Shown: piece by piece, positions 53,996-64,000 of the stretch
Layout: each line of letters begins with the position of its first letter
Position numbering within the stretch: the first letter of the stretch is position 1
Assembly: GCF_018390535.1 (NCBI RefSeq)
Contig: NZ_JAHBBW010000001.1
Coordinates: 310,001-374,000 of the forward strand
Source: Bacteroides propionicigenes
GTDB taxonomy: Bacteria > Bacteroidota > Bacteroidia > Bacteroidales > Bacteroidaceae
DNA: 64,000 nucleotides
Direction of reading: 5' to 3'
Made by a program: the position numbers and the translations under genes
Notes under the pieces: generated by a model
The model's input: the letters and a program-made list of their open reading frames with translations, nothing else
Told to the model about the DNA's origin: nothing
The model's database searches: none

Positions 53996-56449
53996 ATGAA
54001 AAGAAGTATTACAATCATGGCTTTATGCCTATTTGTGTCATGGACATGGGCACAAGAGTTTCAAAAGACTTTATCGGGCATCAAAACCACTATTTCCGGT
54101 AAACAAACCGATGTGGAAATTCAGTGGTTCGGTCCTAACAGTCTTCGCGTACTAAAAACTCCCCAAGGCAAAAATGTAGAAAAGAAAAGCCTTTCCGTCA
54201 TTGCCCAACCTATCAATTCCGGTATTAAAGTTACCACTTCCGGAAATGACCATATTGTTATGAAGAGCCTATCGCTTACGGTAACCCTCAATATCCAAAC
54301 AGGTATTATAACTTATAGCAAGCCTAACGGTGATACATTACTTAGCGAACAGGAAAACAACAAAGCTTTTACACCTTTCAATGATGCCGGACGCCCTACG
54401 TATACCGTTTATCAGGGCTTCACAACAGACAAAGAAGAAGGGCTTTATGGACTCGGGCAGTTACAAAACGGACAAATGATGCAACGTGGCATAACTAAAC
54501 ATCTTGTTCAAGGCAATGTGGAAGACGTTTCCCCTTTCTTCCAGTCCACTAAAGGTTATGGATTGTTTTGGGACAACTATTCAGGTACTACATATACAGA
54601 CAATGAGAAAGAAACCTCTTTCCGTTCTGAAGTAGGAGATTGCATAGACTATTACTTCATGTACGGTGGTTCTGCCGACGGAGTTATAGCCGAAGTACGC
54701 ACACTGACCGGTGATGTGCCGATGATGCCGTTATGGAGTTATGGATTCATGCAGAGCAAAGAACGATACAAAAGCCAAGAAGAGACAGTAGGAGTCGTGA
54801 AGAAATATCGTGAATTGGGGATTCCATTGGACTGTATCATCCAAGACTGGCAATATTGGGGACATAATTATCTTTGGAATGCTATGGATTTTCAGAATCC
54901 CGCCTTTAGCCGTCCCAAAGATATGATTGACGAGATACATGGCTTAAATGCCCGTATGATGATTTCCATTTGGTCATCATTCGGTCCTGCCACCAAGCCC
55001 TACAGAGCATTAGACAAAGAAGGATTACTCTTTGACATCGAAACATGGCCGCAATCCGGTGTGGACGGATGGCCACCTAACTTGGAATACCCTTCCGGAG
55101 TACGTGTATATGATGCTTACAGCCCTAAAGCCCGCGACATTTATTGGGAGCATCTCAATAAAGGAATCTTCCAACTTGGCATGGATGGATGGTGGATGGA
55201 TTCTACAGAACCCGATCACTTTAACCACAAAGAAAGCGATTTCGATCGTCAAACCGGTCTTGGCTCTTACCGCAGTGTACGTAATGCCTATCCACTCGTT
55301 AGTGTAGGCGGTGTTTCCGATCATCAACGTGCATTGACGCAAGACAAACGTGTCATTATCCTGACCCGTTCCGGTTTCTTGGGACAGCAACGTTACGGTT
55401 CTAATGTTTGGTCCGGTGATGTTCAATCCTCTTGGGATATGTTTCGTAAACAGATAACGGCAGGACTCAATTTTTCACTGACCGGTATGCCACACTGGAA
55501 TTCCGACCTCGGTGGTTTCTTTGCCGGTTCATACAATAAAAGTTGGGCAGACAACAGTGCCACCCGTAATCCAATGTATCAGGAACTTTATGTCCGTTGG
55601 TTACAATTTGGCGTATTCTGTCCAATGATGCGCAGTCATGGTGCCGATGTCCCCCGTGAATTCTATTGGTATGGCAAGGCGGGGGAACCTGTTTATGATG
55701 CTTTAGTTGATGCTGTTAAGCTACGTTACACTTTGCTTCCTTATATCTATTCCACTTCTTGGGATGTAACACACAATCGCTCTACTTTTATGCGTGCACT
55801 CTTCATGGACTTCTTAAATGATAAACAAACATGGAATGTAAACAACGCATATATGTTCGGTAAGGCATTTCTTGTTGCGCCGGTGCTTCATGCCCAATAT
55901 ACCCCGGAAGTACAACAAAAGAATCTCAAGGAAAACGAAGGTTGGAATCGTGACAATAAAAAAACAATTGAGACACCTCTGTTTGCAGACTTTACCCAGC
56001 CTAAGAGCATGAAGGTTTATCTGCCTGCCGATACCCGGTGGTATAACTTCTGGACAAATGAAGCCGTAGAAGGTGGACAGAATCTCACTGTTTCCACTAC
56101 AATCAACCGTATTCCTCTCTTCGTACGTGCCGGAAGTATTGTTCCATTCGGACCGGAAGTACAGTATACAGGTGAAAAGAAGTGGGATAATCTGACTTTA
56201 TGCATATACCCTGGCGATAACGGAAGTTTCACCCTTTATGAGGACGAAGGAGATAATTATAATTATGAAAACGGAGCTTATACCGAAATTCCGATGAACT
56301 GGAATAATGCCAACAAGACTCTTACAATCGGTGCACGAAAAGGAGAATACAACGGTATGTTGCAAAAGCGGCAATTCATTGTGAAAACGATAGACGGTAA
56401 TAGTAAGACTGTAACTTATACAGGAAAGAAAATAAAGGTTAAGTTGTAA
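53996..56449 (+). CDS. GH31 glycosidase, probable alpha-xylosidase
   Basis: An 817-residue secreted enzyme. A signal peptide ends near TWAQ. The N-terminal beta-sandwich is about 22-230. The GH31 barrel has LDCIIQDWQYWGHNY, the nucleophile Asp in DGWWMDSTEPDHFN and the acid/base Asp in NVWSGDVQSSWDMF, followed by GMPHWNSDLGGFF. A DUF5110-like C-terminal domain follows. In xylan loci of related Bacteroides such GH31 enzymes remove alpha-linked xylose from branched arabinoxylan side chains. Alpha-glucosidase activity cannot be excluded. It is the second gene of the plus-strand operon and is followed by a strong terminator. Confidence 0.9.
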   Translation: MKRSITIMALCLFVSWTWAQEFQKTLSGIKTTISGKQTDVEIQWFGPNSLRVLKTPQGKNVEKKSLSVIAQPINSGIKVTTSGNDHIVMKSLSLTVTLNIQTGIITYSKPNGDTLLSEQENNKAFTPFNDAGRPTYTVYQGFTTDKEEGLYGLGQLQNGQMMQRGITKHLVQGNVEDVSPFFQSTKGYGLFWDNYSGTTYTDNEKETSFRSEVGDCIDYYFMYGGSADGVIAEVRTLTGDVPMMPLWSYGFMQSKERYKSQEETVGVVKKYRELGIPLDCIIQDWQYWGHNYLWNAMDFQNPAFSRPKDMIDEIHGLNARMMISIWSSFGPATKPYRALDKEGLLFDIETWPQSGVDGWPPNLEYPSGVRVYDAYSPKARDIYWEHLNKGIFQLGMDGWWMDSTEPDHFNHKESDFDRQTGLGSYRSVRNAYPLVSVGGVSDHQRALTQDKRVIILTRSGFLGQQRYGSNVWSGDVQSSWDMFRKQITAGLNFSLTGMPHWNSDLGGFFAGSYNKSWADNSATRNPMYQELYVRWLQFGVFCPMMRSHGADVPREFYWYGKAGEPVYDALVDAVKLRYTLLPYIYSTSWDVTHNRSTFMRALFMDFLNDKQTWNVNNAYMFGKAFLVAPVLHAQYTPEVQQKNLKENEGWNRDNKKTIETPLFADFTQPKSMKVYLPADTRWYNFWTNEAVEGGQNLTVSTTINRIPLFVRAGSIVPFGPEVQYTGEKKWDNLTLCIYPGDNGSFTLYEDEGDNYNYENGAYTEIPMNWNNANKTLTIGARKGEYNGMLQKRQFIVKTIDGNSKTVTYTGKKIKVKL

Positions 56450-56472
56450 AACATCTTACACCCATAAATGTG

Positions 56473-56511
56473 CTGCCACATGATAGTTTGTATTTTACTA
56501 TCATGTGGCAG
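56473..56511. terminator. Bidirectional terminator between the GH31 and GH2 genes
   Basis: CTGCCACATGATAGT (56473-56487) and ACTATCATGTGGCAG (56497-56511) form a perfect 15-bp stem with a 9-nt loop between two converging genes. Confidence 0.85.
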
Positions 56512-56554
56512 TCATTTAATATCGTGCTTTGCCGGCATATTTTCCAAGAAAGTC

Positions 56555-59161
56555 CTATTCCGGCAGACTTCCTGTTATTCTAACTTCCGATAACTTTGGC
56601 GTTGCTGTTTTTTGCCGATCTGTAAACAAAAAACGTACAAAGCGCATTTTTATCAATTGCTCAGGAACAATCTCTACTCTCCGTACTCCATTAGAAGAAC
56701 AATCATAGTTACCAATCGTTTGCCATACAATCTTATCTGCAGAAACCTCAACATTAAAACAGCAACCTACATTCTCCACAAACTCGGCCACTACGCTATA
56801 AAGCTGCAATCCGCGTTCTGTATCCAACATCCAATAAGGCGAGCTGTCATTATCCGAAGGTTGCCAATAACTGTCTTTATCTCCATCTGCAGCCAATCCT
56901 GCAGAATGTCCTTCCTGCGAACTGGAAGAGAATGTCGGATTATTAACGCCGTAAGTTTGCAAAGAATCCTTTTCAGATTTATTAACATATCGCACGTATG
57001 GACGAATTTCCACTTCACGACTTTCTCCTTTCTTATAAACAGCCGTACCGGTAAAACCCAACGTTATACAAACAGGCTGAAGCCCCGGTGAAGAAGCTTC
57101 AACCAATGTGCTACCTGCATAATACGAACGTAATGCTATAGCTGCCTTGCCATCTTGAATACGAATATCACTATCCGGAGCAAACGTTATAGACTTCCCT
57201 GTGGGAAACTCGCCCGGACCTGAGAGTATACGTAGTGTAACAATAGGACTATTACTCAACTCACGACCATCTGCATCAAGTACGAGTACCGTAAGTTGTA
57301 CATCATCAGTACCATCTATTTTTATCTTATCATACTTTGAAGCTATCAGTTGCAAACGTACTGCATTTCCCGCCACCGGCCATTGGGGTGGTGCAACCTT
57401 TGCATACTCATTGCGATACCAGTACCATGAACGTTTAGGCAAACGGAAATAATCCACAATTCCCATTTTTGCCATATCATTACCAAAAATACTACCATGA
57501 TCGAAACCACACCAAATAGCTTGTCCGCTCCTCCATTCACGACCTTTCCAACCTTCATCACGTGCAAGGTCGCCCCAGCCCGGTGCATATTTTCCCGGAC
57601 GGTCGGCTGTTACACTTCCATACTCTGATACAACTGATGAGACACCCGGTTCCTGAAAATCATCAATATTAGCCCCGTCACCGTTATACCCGGCTACATC
57701 ACCTATCAAGTCTATCCGTTCAGTACCCAACGGTCGTTGAGCTCCTCCAACAGCTGCCATACGAGTAGGGTCCAACCGATGTACCACATCCACCATGCGT
57801 CTCAACAATCGCCTTACACCGGGAAGAGACCTGCCATCTGTAAAAAAAGGCTCATTACACAAACTCCATACAAATACCGAAGGATGATTTCGATGAATAC
57901 GTATCATCTCTTCCAGCTGTTGCAGTACATTAGCTTCGAATGCTGCCGTATCAGCTGCAATCACAGGGTATGCTCCTGCAGTCCATACGCCATCAACTTT
58001 TGGACCTGCCGTACCCCAAAAAGGGGTTTCTGACCACAACAACATACCTTCACGATCGCAAGCATCGGAGAAAGCAGGAGAATGAGGATAATGTGATCCG
58101 CGAATCATATCAAAGCCGGCTTCTTTCATCTGGCATACATCACGATATGCAGCGGCATCAGTTACAGCATCTCCCCATCCGGCCTGGTCCTGATGTACAT
58201 TAGCTCCTCTAAAGTAGTAGTGCTGTCCGTTAAGAAAGAATCCTTCATCTGCAGTCCACTTGAACCAACGAAATCCGAATACAATTTCTTCTGCATCCAA
58301 CAATCTTTTTCCGGCATAAAGCTTACTCTCCAAAGTATAAAGTGACGGACTATAGGGTGACCAAAGTTCGGGAAACTTGATTTCGGGCGTTTTCAAGTCG
58401 TAAATACAACATTTGCCCGCACTGATTTTTTCCGTTCCGGAACATTCCGCCACCACCCGACCAAGCCTATCTCTCACGACCAACATTAACGTGTAAGCAC
58501 CTTGTTTACTACCCGTATTTCTCACACAAGCCTTTACCTGTACATCCGATGCTTTCCCTCCATTCATCTCCAACGAAGGAGTAGTGATTACTGTTCCGCA
58601 CCAGTCCAAATGTACCGTATGCTTTTTCACCAAACGTACATTACGATAAATTCCGCCGCTGAAAACGTGTTCACCTCCTCGTGGAGCTACCGTAGGGCGC
58701 CATAAGTTGTTGACCCTTATTGCCACTACGTTATCTCCTTCCACTGCGTACGGTGTAAAATCAATACTGAAACCGGTATATCCTCCCACATGGCTTCCGG
58801 CCAAATGTCCATTGACATATATTTCTGCCTCCTGAAATACACCGTCGAACTCCAAGAACAATCTCTTATCCATATCGGCTCTATCCATCTTAAGATGCTT
58901 CCGATACCAACCATATCCCACATAAAAGTCTTTAGACAAAAAGTAAGGGATACTAAAAGAATGTGGCAAGCCTACCGGCTCCCATGACGTATCATCATAT
59001 AACGGTTGTTTCGCATTCTCATAATCGCCAATCTTATACATCCATTCTCTATTCAGATTGACAGTTTCCCGTCCTGTAGCCACATCTAAAGAATTACCCT
59101 TTACGTTACATATCCCCAACGATAATATAGTAAAAAGAAATACAAACTTATTCATATTCAT
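56555..59161 (-). CDS. GH2 glycosidase with C-terminal discoidin (F5/8C-like) domain
   Basis: About 868 residues. A signal peptide (MNMNKFVFLFTILSLGICNV) precedes a sugar-binding jelly roll (about 35-190), an immunoglobulin-like domain and the TIM barrel. In the barrel, FRGANVHQDQAGWGD resembles GH2 beta-galactosidases; the acid/base is in VWSLCNEPFF and the nucleophile Glu in VSSVVSEYGSV. The discoidin-like domain covers about the last 150 residues (SAGLAADGDKDSYWQPSDND). The frame is open to 59,203 and would overlap the upstream gene, so the ATG at 59161 is preferred. The target is probably a terminal beta-linked sugar, such as galactose on xylan side chains. It is the last gene of the CE1-led operon. 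Confidence 0.88.
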   Translation of the reverse strand: MNMNKFVFLFTILSLGICNVKGNSLDVATGRETVNLNREWMYKIGDYENAKQPLYDDTSWEPVGLPHSFSIPYFLSKDFYVGYGWYRKHLKMDRADMDKRLFLEFDGVFQEAEIYVNGHLAGSHVGGYTGFSIDFTPYAVEGDNVVAIRVNNLWRPTVAPRGGEHVFSGGIYRNVRLVKKHTVHLDWCGTVITTPSLEMNGGKASDVQVKACVRNTGSKQGAYTLMLVVRDRLGRVVAECSGTEKISAGKCCIYDLKTPEIKFPELWSPYSPSLYTLESKLYAGKRLLDAEEIVFGFRWFKWTADEGFFLNGQHYYFRGANVHQDQAGWGDAVTDAAAYRDVCQMKEAGFDMIRGSHYPHSPAFSDACDREGMLLWSETPFWGTAGPKVDGVWTAGAYPVIAADTAAFEANVLQQLEEMIRIHRNHPSVFVWSLCNEPFFTDGRSLPGVRRLLRRMVDVVHRLDPTRMAAVGGAQRPLGTERIDLIGDVAGYNGDGANIDDFQEPGVSSVVSEYGSVTADRPGKYAPGWGDLARDEGWKGREWRSGQAIWCGFDHGSIFGNDMAKMGIVDYFRLPKRSWYWYRNEYAKVAPPQWPVAGNAVRLQLIASKYDKIKIDGTDDVQLTVLVLDADGRELSNSPIVTLRILSGPGEFPTGKSITFAPDSDIRIQDGKAAIALRSYYAGSTLVEASSPGLQPVCITLGFTGTAVYKKGESREVEIRPYVRYVNKSEKDSLQTYGVNNPTFSSSSQEGHSAGLAADGDKDSYWQPSDNDSSPYWMLDTERGLQLYSVVAEFVENVGCCFNVEVSADKIVWQTIGNYDCSSNGVRRVEIVPEQLIKMRFVRFLFTDRQKTATPKLSEVRITGSLPE

Positions 59162-59180
59162 TTGAGTTACATATATTCCC

Positions 59181-61571
59181 CTACATTCCGGCTTCCTTCG
59201 CAAAGAAATCCGTCATTTTCTTAAAAGTGTTTTCATTGAAAGTGACAGGGCCATGCTGCCCGTCGGGAACAGAAATAAATTCGTCCAAGCGTCCCTGCCT
59301 CTTTAGAGCTTCGGAGAAAAACATACTCTGGCAATTGGGAACCACAGTGTCCGCTTCGCCATGAATAACAATAAACTTAGGATCATTTTTATCTATGTAG
59401 GTAACGGGATTGAGAAGAGCCAGCATATCCAAATTATCAGCAGGACTCCCCCCTATCAAAGCCGCTTCGGGAGAATCCCCACCTTTGGTAGTATTGCAGT
59501 TCTCCATACGTGTCATATCTATCGGACCAAACCAATCAACTACTGCGTCCACACTACTACTGAAAGAGGAATACGCCCCTACACTTCCTTCCAAATCCAC
59601 AGTCTCAGTCCCTACCGTATAAGATTTCACACCATTCGTAGTCCCTGCCAAAGAAGCCAAATGCCCGCCTGATGAAAATCCGGTAATTCCTATAAAAGAA
59701 GTATCCAACTTATATTTGGCAGCATTGGCACGGATGAAACGGATAGCCGCTTTCACATCATTAATCTGTGCCGGAAACTTGGCATCCCCACTCGAACGGT
59801 GATTAATGGAAACCACCGCAAAGCCTTTGTCGAGCAATGGCTTACCGAGAGCTTGAAAAGCTGCCTGTTTCATATTATTGGCAAACCATGCACTACCGTA
59901 AATAAGTACTACCACTTTATAAGACGGCTTGCCCGTATCGGGTAGGTATATATCCAATTTGTGCCCCTCCAGCTTGTCGTCCGCATAACTGATATCTGCC
60001 CGGCGGCAATCGGAGATACGATCTTCTATCTTGAAATAATCAAAATCGGCATATCCGCCCGTCTCCTTAGTAGCATAGTTAAACAAAGCAAAACGATAGC
60101 CCATGAAATGCGGAAGCGTATATTCCATATTCAGAACATTACCGATTACTTTCCAATGATTTCCATCCAAACTATAATAGAAGTATCCCTTATCAACTCT
60201 ATTCCTAAAATCGCATTCTGCCTTGAAGTAAACAACAGACTGGTCCAACGGCACTTTCTCCACCTCCATAGGTTTCTCATACCCTCCATTAACCATCACA
60301 ATGTATTTTCTACCATCGGTAACTTTAACACCGACCTGCCCATATTTACGCTGGAAAAGGGAAAGCCCGGCAAAATCTCCTTCTTTCATACCAGAAACAT
60401 CCAGACTGATTGAACCTGTACAAACCGGACCGATAGTACGCTGCGTCAGCATATTCTTGGCTTGTGTAAAAGAGGTTTCTATCCGCCCTGTTGTCAACCT
60501 CATATATCCCTTGCGGGCAGAAAGGGACCAAAGAGAGTTGTCCGGATTATGATTCCATTGCCACACCAGCGGTAAAGCGCGTTCCCCTTTCTTTCTGTTA
60601 AAATCATCAGAATTCACAATGCCCGGAATTAGTCCACGACTATCCGGCAAGTTCAATTTGGCAGGAGCACGTCCGTTTACGCCTAATACCGGCCATCCGT
60701 CTTTCCATTCCACCGGAACAAGATAAGGAATACGTCCTACCGCACCGCAATCCTCAAATAAATAAGCAAACCAGCGTCCGTCCGGCGTATCTACCAATCC
60801 TCCTTGTGCAATACCACGGTCCTGAAACACAACACGACCTTCATAAGGTCCTGTTATCTTATCGGCACGATGTACAATTACAGTACGTACTCCGCCACGT
60901 GGCCAAGTAATATTAAAAAGATAATACTTGCCATTTACTTTAAAAAGTTGTGACCCTTCAGCTCCCAGCATAATTTTATCTCCGGCCGGTGCACTGGCAT
61001 TCTCTAACAACACCCGTTCAGTACCCGGTTTTACACCTGAAAGGTCCGATTCCAATTCTGTCAGAAATAGTTTTCCATTGCCATATATCATATAGATATG
61101 TCCGTCTTCATCAAAGAAGAAAGAATGATCGTGGTAGGCAGGAGAGAACTCCGTACACTTCCACGGTCCTTTTTCAAGATTTTTAGTGGTGTAAAAGTAT
61201 GTTTTACCCGTAGTCTGAGCAAAAGTAGAGAGATAATACAATCCCTTGTGATAGCGAAGACAACTCGCCCACGACCCACGTCCATAGGTATTCTCACCGT
61301 TGTCCAAATTCATGGCAGGCATATCGGCAAGCGTATCGTAAGCATAATTCACCAACTCCCAATTTACCAAATCCTTAGATTTCATGATAGGAACTCCCGG
61401 AGACATATGCATTGTGGTGCTACTCATGTAATAGGTATCCCCTACACGCAACATAGACATATCCGGCGCATCAGCATAAATTACAGGGTTTGTTGCAGGC
61501 TTTTGCGCTGCCAGCGGCAATATGCAACAAAGTAAGCCGCATAAAAAGAAAAGAGTTTTTCGCATTTTCAT
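59181..61571 (-). CDS. Fusion of GH43 glycosidase and alpha/beta-hydrolase esterase
   Basis: 796 residues. A signal peptide (1-22) is followed by GH43 (about 25-325; NPVIYADAPDMSMLRVGDTY, PAYHDHSFFFDEDGHIYMIY, GAEGSQLFKVNGKYYLF), a beta-sandwich (about 330-520) and an esterase (about 535-796). The esterase has nucleophile Ser633 in GITGFSSGGHLASL, the Asp in HGEADTVVPNCQ and the His in VPDGQHGPVTFNE. The esterase half resembles the BD-FAE / acetyl-xylan-esterase group. It would pair removal of arabinose or xylose with removal of the acyl group that blocks it. GH43 base region DAPDMS differs from the more common DPDPS. It lies 44 bp after the CE1 gene. Confidence 0.9.
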   Translation of the reverse strand: MKMRKTLFFLCGLLCCILPLAAQKPATNPVIYADAPDMSMLRVGDTYYMSSTTMHMSPGVPIMKSKDLVNWELVNYAYDTLADMPAMNLDNGENTYGRGSWASCLRYHKGLYYLSTFAQTTGKTYFYTTKNLEKGPWKCTEFSPAYHDHSFFFDEDGHIYMIYGNGKLFLTELESDLSGVKPGTERVLLENASAPAGDKIMLGAEGSQLFKVNGKYYLFNITWPRGGVRTVIVHRADKITGPYEGRVVFQDRGIAQGGLVDTPDGRWFAYLFEDCGAVGRIPYLVPVEWKDGWPVLGVNGRAPAKLNLPDSRGLIPGIVNSDDFNRKKGERALPLVWQWNHNPDNSLWSLSARKGYMRLTTGRIETSFTQAKNMLTQRTIGPVCTGSISLDVSGMKEGDFAGLSLFQRKYGQVGVKVTDGRKYIVMVNGGYEKPMEVEKVPLDQSVVYFKAECDFRNRVDKGYFYYSLDGNHWKVIGNVLNMEYTLPHFMGYRFALFNYATKETGGYADFDYFKIEDRISDCRRADISYADDKLEGHKLDIYLPDTGKPSYKVVVLIYGSAWFANNMKQAAFQALGKPLLDKGFAVVSINHRSSGDAKFPAQINDVKAAIRFIRANAAKYKLDTSFIGITGFSSGGHLASLAGTTNGVKSYTVGTETVDLEGSVGAYSSFSSSVDAVVDWFGPIDMTRMENCNTTKGGDSPEAALIGGSPADNLDMLALLNPVTYIDKNDPKFIVIHGEADTVVPNCQSMFFSEALKRQGRLDEFISVPDGQHGPVTFNENTFKKMTDFFAKEAGM

Positions 61572-61615
61572 ATTCGTATTAAATTACTATTCTATTATCA
61601 GTCCCTACGATTATT

Positions 61616-62875
<1,260 letters not shown>

Positions 62876-62922
62876 TCAAGCCACAAAGGCTATCGGTTCT
62901 CGTTTTACAGTTTCATGCCACC

Positions 62923-63196
62923 CCCCTTCCACCCTTCTGAGACCTCCTGTTTATACGGGATAGCGGGTGGAACCCGCTTTTTACTTCCCCAATGACGCAT
63001 CTCAGCTTCCCAAACCTCACACCTCAGCTCCTCAAATGCCTGTGGTTTGCAGGACAAATGCCCGTGGTTAAGAGAGTTGAGGTGTGAGGTTTGGGAAGCT
63101 GAGATGTGTCATTGGGATTACCGGGATGTGTAGTCTGTGATATGGGTTCCACCCGCTATCCCGTATAAACAGAAGGTCTCAGAAGGATGGAAGGGG
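62923..63196. repeat. 275-bp imperfect inverted repeat
   Basis: Outer arms of 53 bp (62923-62975 and 63144-63196) differ at about three positions. Inner arms of 39 bp (62988-63026 and 63078-63116) differ at about one. The arms are separated by short unmatched stretches and a 51-bp loop. It is GC-richer than its surroundings and has no credible gene. It could be a miniature mobile element or a large structured RNA end. Confidence 0.8.
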
Positions 63197-63231
63197 TACA
63201 AATGCAAACTGAAATCCAAGAATATCCTCTA

Positions 63232-63291
63232 TTTTATATACATGATAATTCATTTTGATATATATCAAAACGAATTATCATGTATATAAAA
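63232..63291. repeat. 60-bp near-perfect palindrome
   Basis: The arms of 30 bp meet without a loop at TTTTGATAT|ATATCAAAA (63253-63270); only the 63252/63271 pair is mismatched. Outer ends are TTTTATATACATG and its complement. It is AT-rich and lies 35 bp from the larger inverted repeat; a bidirectional terminator or protein-binding palindrome is possible. Confidence 0.8.
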
Positions 63292-63620
63292 ACAGAGTCT
63301 TTGCCGGCTGGATACTTCTTACGCTATATATAAATCTTTCTTTAAGCACCTATGCTGTATCTTTACAAAGGATATAATAAACGTAAGAGAAAAACAACGT
63401 TTTTGTTTTGTGCTCCTGCACTTTCTTCACAGAAAGCACAGGACTCTTATTATAAAATGCACAAAACAATCAGTCCCAAGATAACAAAAGGGACCGAATG
63501 TATCTTTAGTTTTTTAAACAATCAGAAGTTCTTTACTCAATTAAAACCCTTTTTACTGATAATGATAATCAAAGAAATATACTTAAAGCATTAAATATAC
63601 AGCTTTATATCATCTATTTT
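63292..63620. other. Intergenic stretch without recognised feature
   Basis: AT-rich DNA between the palindrome and the GH30-like stop. An 80-codon plus-strand frame (63352-63594) is Lys/Phe-rich and does not look like a protein. GTATCTTTAC at 63357-63366 resembles a -7 box by chance. No hairpin terminator for the GH30-like gene was found. Confidence 0.5.
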
Positions 63621-64000
63621 TTACAATGCTAACTTAACGGATGCTATGCTATAACCAGATAACATAACATAACTACCATCAGTCTTTTCCAATGAATTCG
63701 CCTCAATCGCTTCCATATTCTTATACTCAGTTGTTTCAACAGCATGTATCTGCCTTATTCCCGCCAAAGGAATTTCAACTTTCTGAGTATTACCAGTCAT
63801 ATTCAACAATACTAATGTTATCTCATTACCTGCTTTATTAATATAAGCTGTAGCGCATAAATCCTGATTATCAGCTGTTACCTTAATGCGTATTGTATTA
63901 GTGGCATAACGTGCATAATGCGAGAGAATATAACCATTTTTAGTAATCTCCCCCTCTCCTACAGGACTCCTCTTATCATTATCACCTATCATTCCATAGA
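63621..64000 (-). CDS. GH30-like xylanase/glycosidase, C-terminal part (cut by window edge)
   Basis: About 125 residues are visible, and the frame stays open past 64,000 (YGMIGDNDKRSPVG). The text GYILSHYARYATNTIRIKVT, then LVLLNMTGNTQKVEIPLAGI, matches the last barrel helix and the side beta-sandwich of GH30 enzymes. Bacteroides xylan loci often carry GH30 endo-xylanases or xylosidases, which fits the neighbours. The catalytic residues lie outside the window, so the subfamily cannot be told. The stop is at 63621. Confidence 0.72.
   Translation of the reverse strand, partial: YGMIGDNDKRSPVGEGEITKNGYILSHYARYATNTIRIKVTADNQDLCATAYINKAGNEITLVLLNMTGNTQKVEIPLAGIRQIHAVETTEYKNMEAIEANSLEKTDGSYVMLSGYSIASVKLAL

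Noticed and set aside
63352..63594. 80-codon plus-strand frame near the right end
   Set aside because: Lys/Phe-rich translation of AT-rich intergenic DNA without a domain.

Overview
The window is Bacteroides-type DNA: Bacteroidetes promoters with a TAnnTTTG -7 box, CTnDOT-family transfer and excision genes, and a plant-xylan utilisation locus run by hybrid two-component regulators. Two compartments are obvious. Positions 1 to about 33.0 kb are GC-rich integrative/conjugative DNA, almost all read on the minus strand. From about 33.05 kb to the end the DNA is AT-richer and looks like host chromosome. No rRNA, tRNA, CRISPR array or IS transposase was seen. The CE15-GH8 fusion recalls enzymes described from Bacteroides eggerthii and relatives, but the species is not proven here.

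The mobile DNA looks like two nested elements. Element 1 (about 20,771-33,020) is the integrase end of a CTnDOT-like element: an IntDOT-type recombinase, a small RhuM-like protein, two mirrored pairs of excisionase-like HTH genes, an orf3-like DUF3945 protein, topoisomerase III (exc-like), a DUF1896 protein and an N6-methylase/SNF2 helicase. That last gene stops after the first helicase lobe, exactly where element 2 begins. Element 2 (about 20,770 leftward past position 1) has its own tyrosine integrase, an unknown gene with a probable frameshift, an HTH gene with an operator-like repeat, a RepA-like ATPase and a Toprim primase. After a terminator comes a separately promoted transfer operon: traD position, two traE pilins, traF, traG, an RNA-polymerase alpha-CTD-like protein, an 852-aa unknown, the traI position, a methyltransferase, a DUF5045-like protein, traJ-traK-traL-traM, a small unknown, a second methyltransferase, traN and traO (cut by the window edge).

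The chromosomal part encodes an enzyme set for highly decorated glucurono-arabinoxylan. It starts with a full hybrid two-component regulator at 33.05 kb, whose promoter lies at or beside the element 1 junction. A leftward operon (49.1 to 37.2 kb) encodes GH97, CE15-GH8, CE6-GH95, GH43 and GH115. A second regulator (49.4-52.5 kb) keeps the sensor and AraC domains but has lost the kinase and receiver domains. A rightward pair follows (GH43-CBM6, GH31), then a leftward operon of CE1 esterase, GH43-esterase fusion and GH2 with a discoidin-like domain. The last stretch has a 275-bp inverted repeat, a 60-bp palindrome and the C-terminus of a GH30-like enzyme. No SusC/SusD pair lies in the window.

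The three enzyme operons share a promoter layout. A TGnAACA-like direct repeat with 21-bp spacing sits so that TCTGnAACA begins exactly 48 nt before the end of the -7 TTTGC. This ties the operons to one regulator. Together the enzymes would remove glucuronate, L-/D-galactose, arabinose, alpha-xylose, acetyl and feruloyl groups and then trim the xylo-oligosaccharides.
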